Source: an uncultured Clostridia bacterium
GTDB lineage: Bacteria > Bacillota_A > Clostridia > Oscillospirales > Oscillospiraceae
Direction of reading: 5' to 3'
DNA: 8,492 bases
Assembly: GCA_946408145.1 (NCBI GenBank)
Contig: CAMJQX010000059.1
Span: forward strand, 1 to 8,492
A model generated the notes under the pieces. It was not told the origin of the DNA. It worked only from the letters and a program-made list of their open reading frames with translations, and searched no databases. The stretch's first letter is position 1. Every line of letters starts with the position of its first letter. Positions 5,014 through 8,492 of this stretch are shown in pieces. The position numbers were made by a program, and so were the translations under genes.

Positions 5014-6396
5014 TCATTCGAGCTGCAGATCGTCGCGCGTGATGTTTTTCAGCCACTTTTTGCTCCTGTAGTGGCCGATGACCCAGGGCCACTTGACGAA
5101 CTCGTCGGTGCACAGCAGGAAATAGACCCACAGCGGCGGCAGCTTCAGCACGCCCGCCGCGAAGAAGCCCAGCGGCACCGCGTAGCACCACATGTCGATC
5201 GTGTCGCAGATCATGCCGAAGCGGCTGTCGCCCCCGGCGCGGAAGACGCCCGCGATCAGCGAGGTGTTCACCGCCGCGCCCATCACGTAGTAGGAGTTGA
5301 TGAGCAGCATCACGCGCAGATAGCCCTTGCCGGCCTCGGTCAGGCGCGCGAAGGCGAGCACCGGGCGCATCGTCAGCAGGATCAGCACGCCGCCGATCAG
5401 GCCGGCGAGCACGGTCAGGCGCATGACGGCGCTCGCCGCGCGGTCGGCCTCCTCCATGCGGTCGTCGCCGATCAGGTGCCCGAGCAGGATGCCGCCGCCG
5501 CTGGCGAGGCTGAAGCACAGCACCGTCGCGAAGCTGCGCACCTGCGAGACGAAGGAATTGGCCGCCACCATGTCCGAGCCGAGGAACTGCCCGATGATGA
5601 CCGCATACATCGAGAAGGCCAGGCCCCAGCTCACGTCGTTGACCAGCGCGGGCACGGCCATTTTCAGGAAATCGCGGAAGAGCGGCCTGCTGCGCAGGAA
5701 GAGGCAGCGCGGCCGGAGCTTGACGTCCCCGCTGCGCGCGGAGACGAGCAGGCTCAGCAGCAGCTCCGTCACGCGGCTGATCGAGGTCGCGAGCGCGACG
5801 CCCTTCGCGCCCATGCGCGGCGCGCCGAAGAGGCCGAAGATGAAGACGGCGTTGAGCAGGATGTTGAGCGAGAAGGCCGCGGTGTTGAGCGCCGTCGCGA
5901 TCGCCACGCGCCCGACGCTGCGCAGCACCGCCAGATAGATCTCCGTCACGCCCCAGCAGAGGTAGGCCACGCCCACCAGCCGCAGATAGTCCGCGCCGAT
6001 GGCGATCAGCTCCGGGTCGGGCGTAAAGAGGCGCATCATCTGCCGCGGGATCGTGAAGGCGGCCAGCGCCGCGAGCGCCGAGAGCAGCAGCGAAAAACGC
6101 AGGGCGATGCCCTCCACGACCTCGATGGCGCGCATGTCGCCCTTGCCGTAGTACTGGGAGCAGAGCATGGTCGCGCCGGTGCCGAGGCCGTAGTAGACCA
6201 TGAACAGCACGCTCGCGTACTGCCCGGCGAGCGACACCGCGGAGATATGCGCCTGCCCGACGAAGTTGAGCATGATGACGTCCGCCGAGGTCACCGCGGC
6301 GCTGAGCAGGTTCTGCAGAACGATGGGCCAGGTCAGCCTGGCGATGCGCCCGTACAGGGCCTTGTTCGTATCGGAAGGAAGCCTGTTGTCCGGCAT
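5014..6396 (-). CDS. MATE-family multidrug/metabolite efflux transporter
   Basis: At 460 residues with about twelve hydrophobic segments, this is a full-length MATE transporter, an inner-membrane antiporter that exports drugs or metabolites using an ion gradient. Family features are visible in each half: LTWPIVLQNLLSAAVTSADVIMLNFVG (21-47) at the first helix, the GTGATMLCSQYYGKGD loop (72-87), ALNTAAFSLNILLNAVFIFG (169-188), and in the second half MAVPALVNDVSWGLAFSMYAVIIGQFLG (246-273), SLASGGGILLGHLIG (296-310) and FRAGGDSRFGMICDTIDMW (385-403). The start ATG 6396 follows GAGGAT. Only 39 bases separate it from the upstream glycosidase stop at 6436, and no terminator lies between them, so they are probably one transcript. 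The substrate cannot be told from the sequence. Confidence 0.93.
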   Translation of the reverse strand: MPDNRLPSDTNKALYGRIARLTWPIVLQNLLSAAVTSADVIMLNFVGQAHISAVSLAGQYASVLFMVYYGLGTGATMLCSQYYGKGDMRAIEVVEGIALRFSLLLSALAALAAFTIPRQMMRLFTPDPELIAIGADYLRLVGVAYLCWGVTEIYLAVLRSVGRVAIATALNTAAFSLNILLNAVFIFGLFGAPRMGAKGVALATSISRVTELLLSLLVSARSGDVKLRPRCLFLRSRPLFRDFLKMAVPALVNDVSWGLAFSMYAVIIGQFLGSDMVAANSFVSQVRSFATVLCFSLASGGGILLGHLIGDDRMEEADRAASAVMRLTVLAGLIGGVLILLTMRPVLAFARLTEAGKGYLRVMLLINSYYVMGAAVNTSLIAGVFRAGGDSRFGMICDTIDMWCYAVPLGFFAAGVLKLPPLWVYFLLCTDEFVKWPWVIGHYRSKKWLKNITRDDLQLE

Positions 6397-6435
6397 GGTA
6401 TCCTCACTTTTCGTCCGTTGCGCAGCGGAGCGCGA

Positions 6436-8170
<1,735 letters not shown>

Positions 8171-8214
8171 TGCGCTTCCTCCCTGGGTCGGATTCTCCGT
8201 ATTCCGTCTCTGTT

Positions 8215-8220
8215 ATTATA
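8215..8220 (-). promoter_or_regulatory. Extended -10 promoter of the ATP-cone gene
   Basis: On the minus strand TATAAT (8220-8215) is a perfect -10 box preceded by TGG, giving the TGnTATAAT extended -10 form. At the usual -35 distance only a weak CTGGAT is found, which is acceptable for an extended -10 promoter. The start would be near 8208, about 38 bases before the ATG at 8170. It may drive the ATP-cone, glycosidase and exporter genes together if the 7849-7880 hairpin is read through. Confidence 0.65.
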
Positions 8221-8310
8221 CCACAGCTTTTCGGCAAATCCAGTCCTGTTTGGGATCCGCGCAGGCTTTTTTTGCTCTTTCTTTCCCGCTTCCGCCCAGG
8301 GGCGAAACCG

Positions 8311-8324
8311 CCGCCCTCCGGCGG
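8311..8324 (-). terminator. Short GC hairpin after the truncated right-end gene
   Basis: CCGCC (8311-8315) and GGCGG (8320-8324) form a 5-bp all-GC stem with a 4-base loop, just beyond the stop at 8331. On the minus strand it is followed by CGGTTTCGCC, so the U-tract is poor. It is a weak terminator candidate based mainly on position between the right-end gene and the ATP-cone promoter. Confidence 0.25.
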
Positions 8325-8330
8325 GTCTTT

Positions 8331-8492
8331 TCAGCAGCTCATGTACTGCTCGAACAGCGCCTCGGCGAAGGGCGCGAGGGCCCTGCTGCCCGCATACCGC
8401 AGGCGGGACGGATCCAGATCGCCCAGGCGGACGCGATCCAGGTTGTCCGCGTCCTTGAGGCATTTTGCGAGCTTCTCGTAGCGCGGCCGCTC
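8331..8492 (-). CDS. C-terminal fragment of a probable HD-domain protein (cut by window edge)
   Basis: Reading from the right edge on the minus strand gives 53 codons ending in TGA at 8331. The fragment starts ERPRYEKLAKCLKDADNLDR and continues VRLGDLDPSRLRYAGSRALA before a helical end, FAEALFEQYMSC. The DADNLDRVR stretch resembles the DAD-x-LDR motif near the end of some HD-superfamily metal-dependent phosphohydrolases, followed by the LDPxxLR segment seen in those proteins. The catalytic HD pair would lie upstream, outside the window, so the assignment is tentative. The plus-strand open frame over the same bases is an out-of-frame reading. Confidence 0.6.
   Translation of the reverse strand, partial: ERPRYEKLAKCLKDADNLDRVRLGDLDPSRLRYAGSRALAPFAEALFEQYMSC

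Noticed and set aside
8240..8273. Plus-strand intrinsic terminator ending in the seven-T run near 8264-8270
   Set aside because: Only a 4-bp CCTG/CAGG stem with a large loop precedes the T-run, and no plus-strand gene ends nearby.

Overview
The window is a GC-rich stretch of a bacterial chromosome. Purine-rich Shine-Dalgarno sequences of the AGGAGG type, a lipoprotein-anchored solute receptor and the gene families present point to a Gram-positive anaerobe, most likely a GC-rich member of the Clostridia such as a gut Oscillospiraceae relative. That assignment is inference from style and gene content; no rRNA or taxonomic marker is present.

Layout. Positions 1-458 hold no conventional gene. 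They contain an array of degenerate 7-base repeats (42-142), two perfect-stem hairpins (156-191 and 312-347) and, between the hairpins, a possible 21-codon microprotein gene with a very strong ribosome binding site (212-277). A near-consensus sigma-A type promoter (459-487) then starts a plus-strand operon of about 3.9 kb. It encodes a complete tripartite tricarboxylate transporter (TctC lipoprotein, TctB, TctA; 567-3660), followed by a cysteine-rich two-domain protein that joins a YjbR/MmcQ-like domain to a DUF3795-like domain (3733-4377). A long inverted repeat (4392-4430) closes this operon and also lies at the end of the convergent minus-strand gene.

From 4449 to the right edge every gene is on the minus strand. 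In transcription order from the right edge they are: the C-terminus of a probable HD-domain protein (8331-8492, cut by the window); a stand-alone ATP-cone protein with its own extended -10 promoter (7907-8170); a family 1 glycoside hydrolase (6436-7791); a MATE-family multidrug/metabolite exporter 39 bases behind it (5014-6396); and a small XRE-type regulator with a C-terminal zinc ribbon, which has its own promoter (4449-4898).

How the genes may work together. The Tct genes form one high-affinity carboxylate uptake system, with the lipoprotein as the capture subunit. The beta-glycosidase and MATE genes look co-transcribed, which would fit cytoplasmic hydrolysis of a glycoside followed by export of a toxic aglycone, but this is a hypothesis. 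No mobile element, CRISPR array, tRNA or rRNA was recognised. I found no clearly new multi-gene system. The least explained parts are the left-end repeat/hairpin/microORF region and the YjbR-DUF3795 fusion at the end of the transporter operon.
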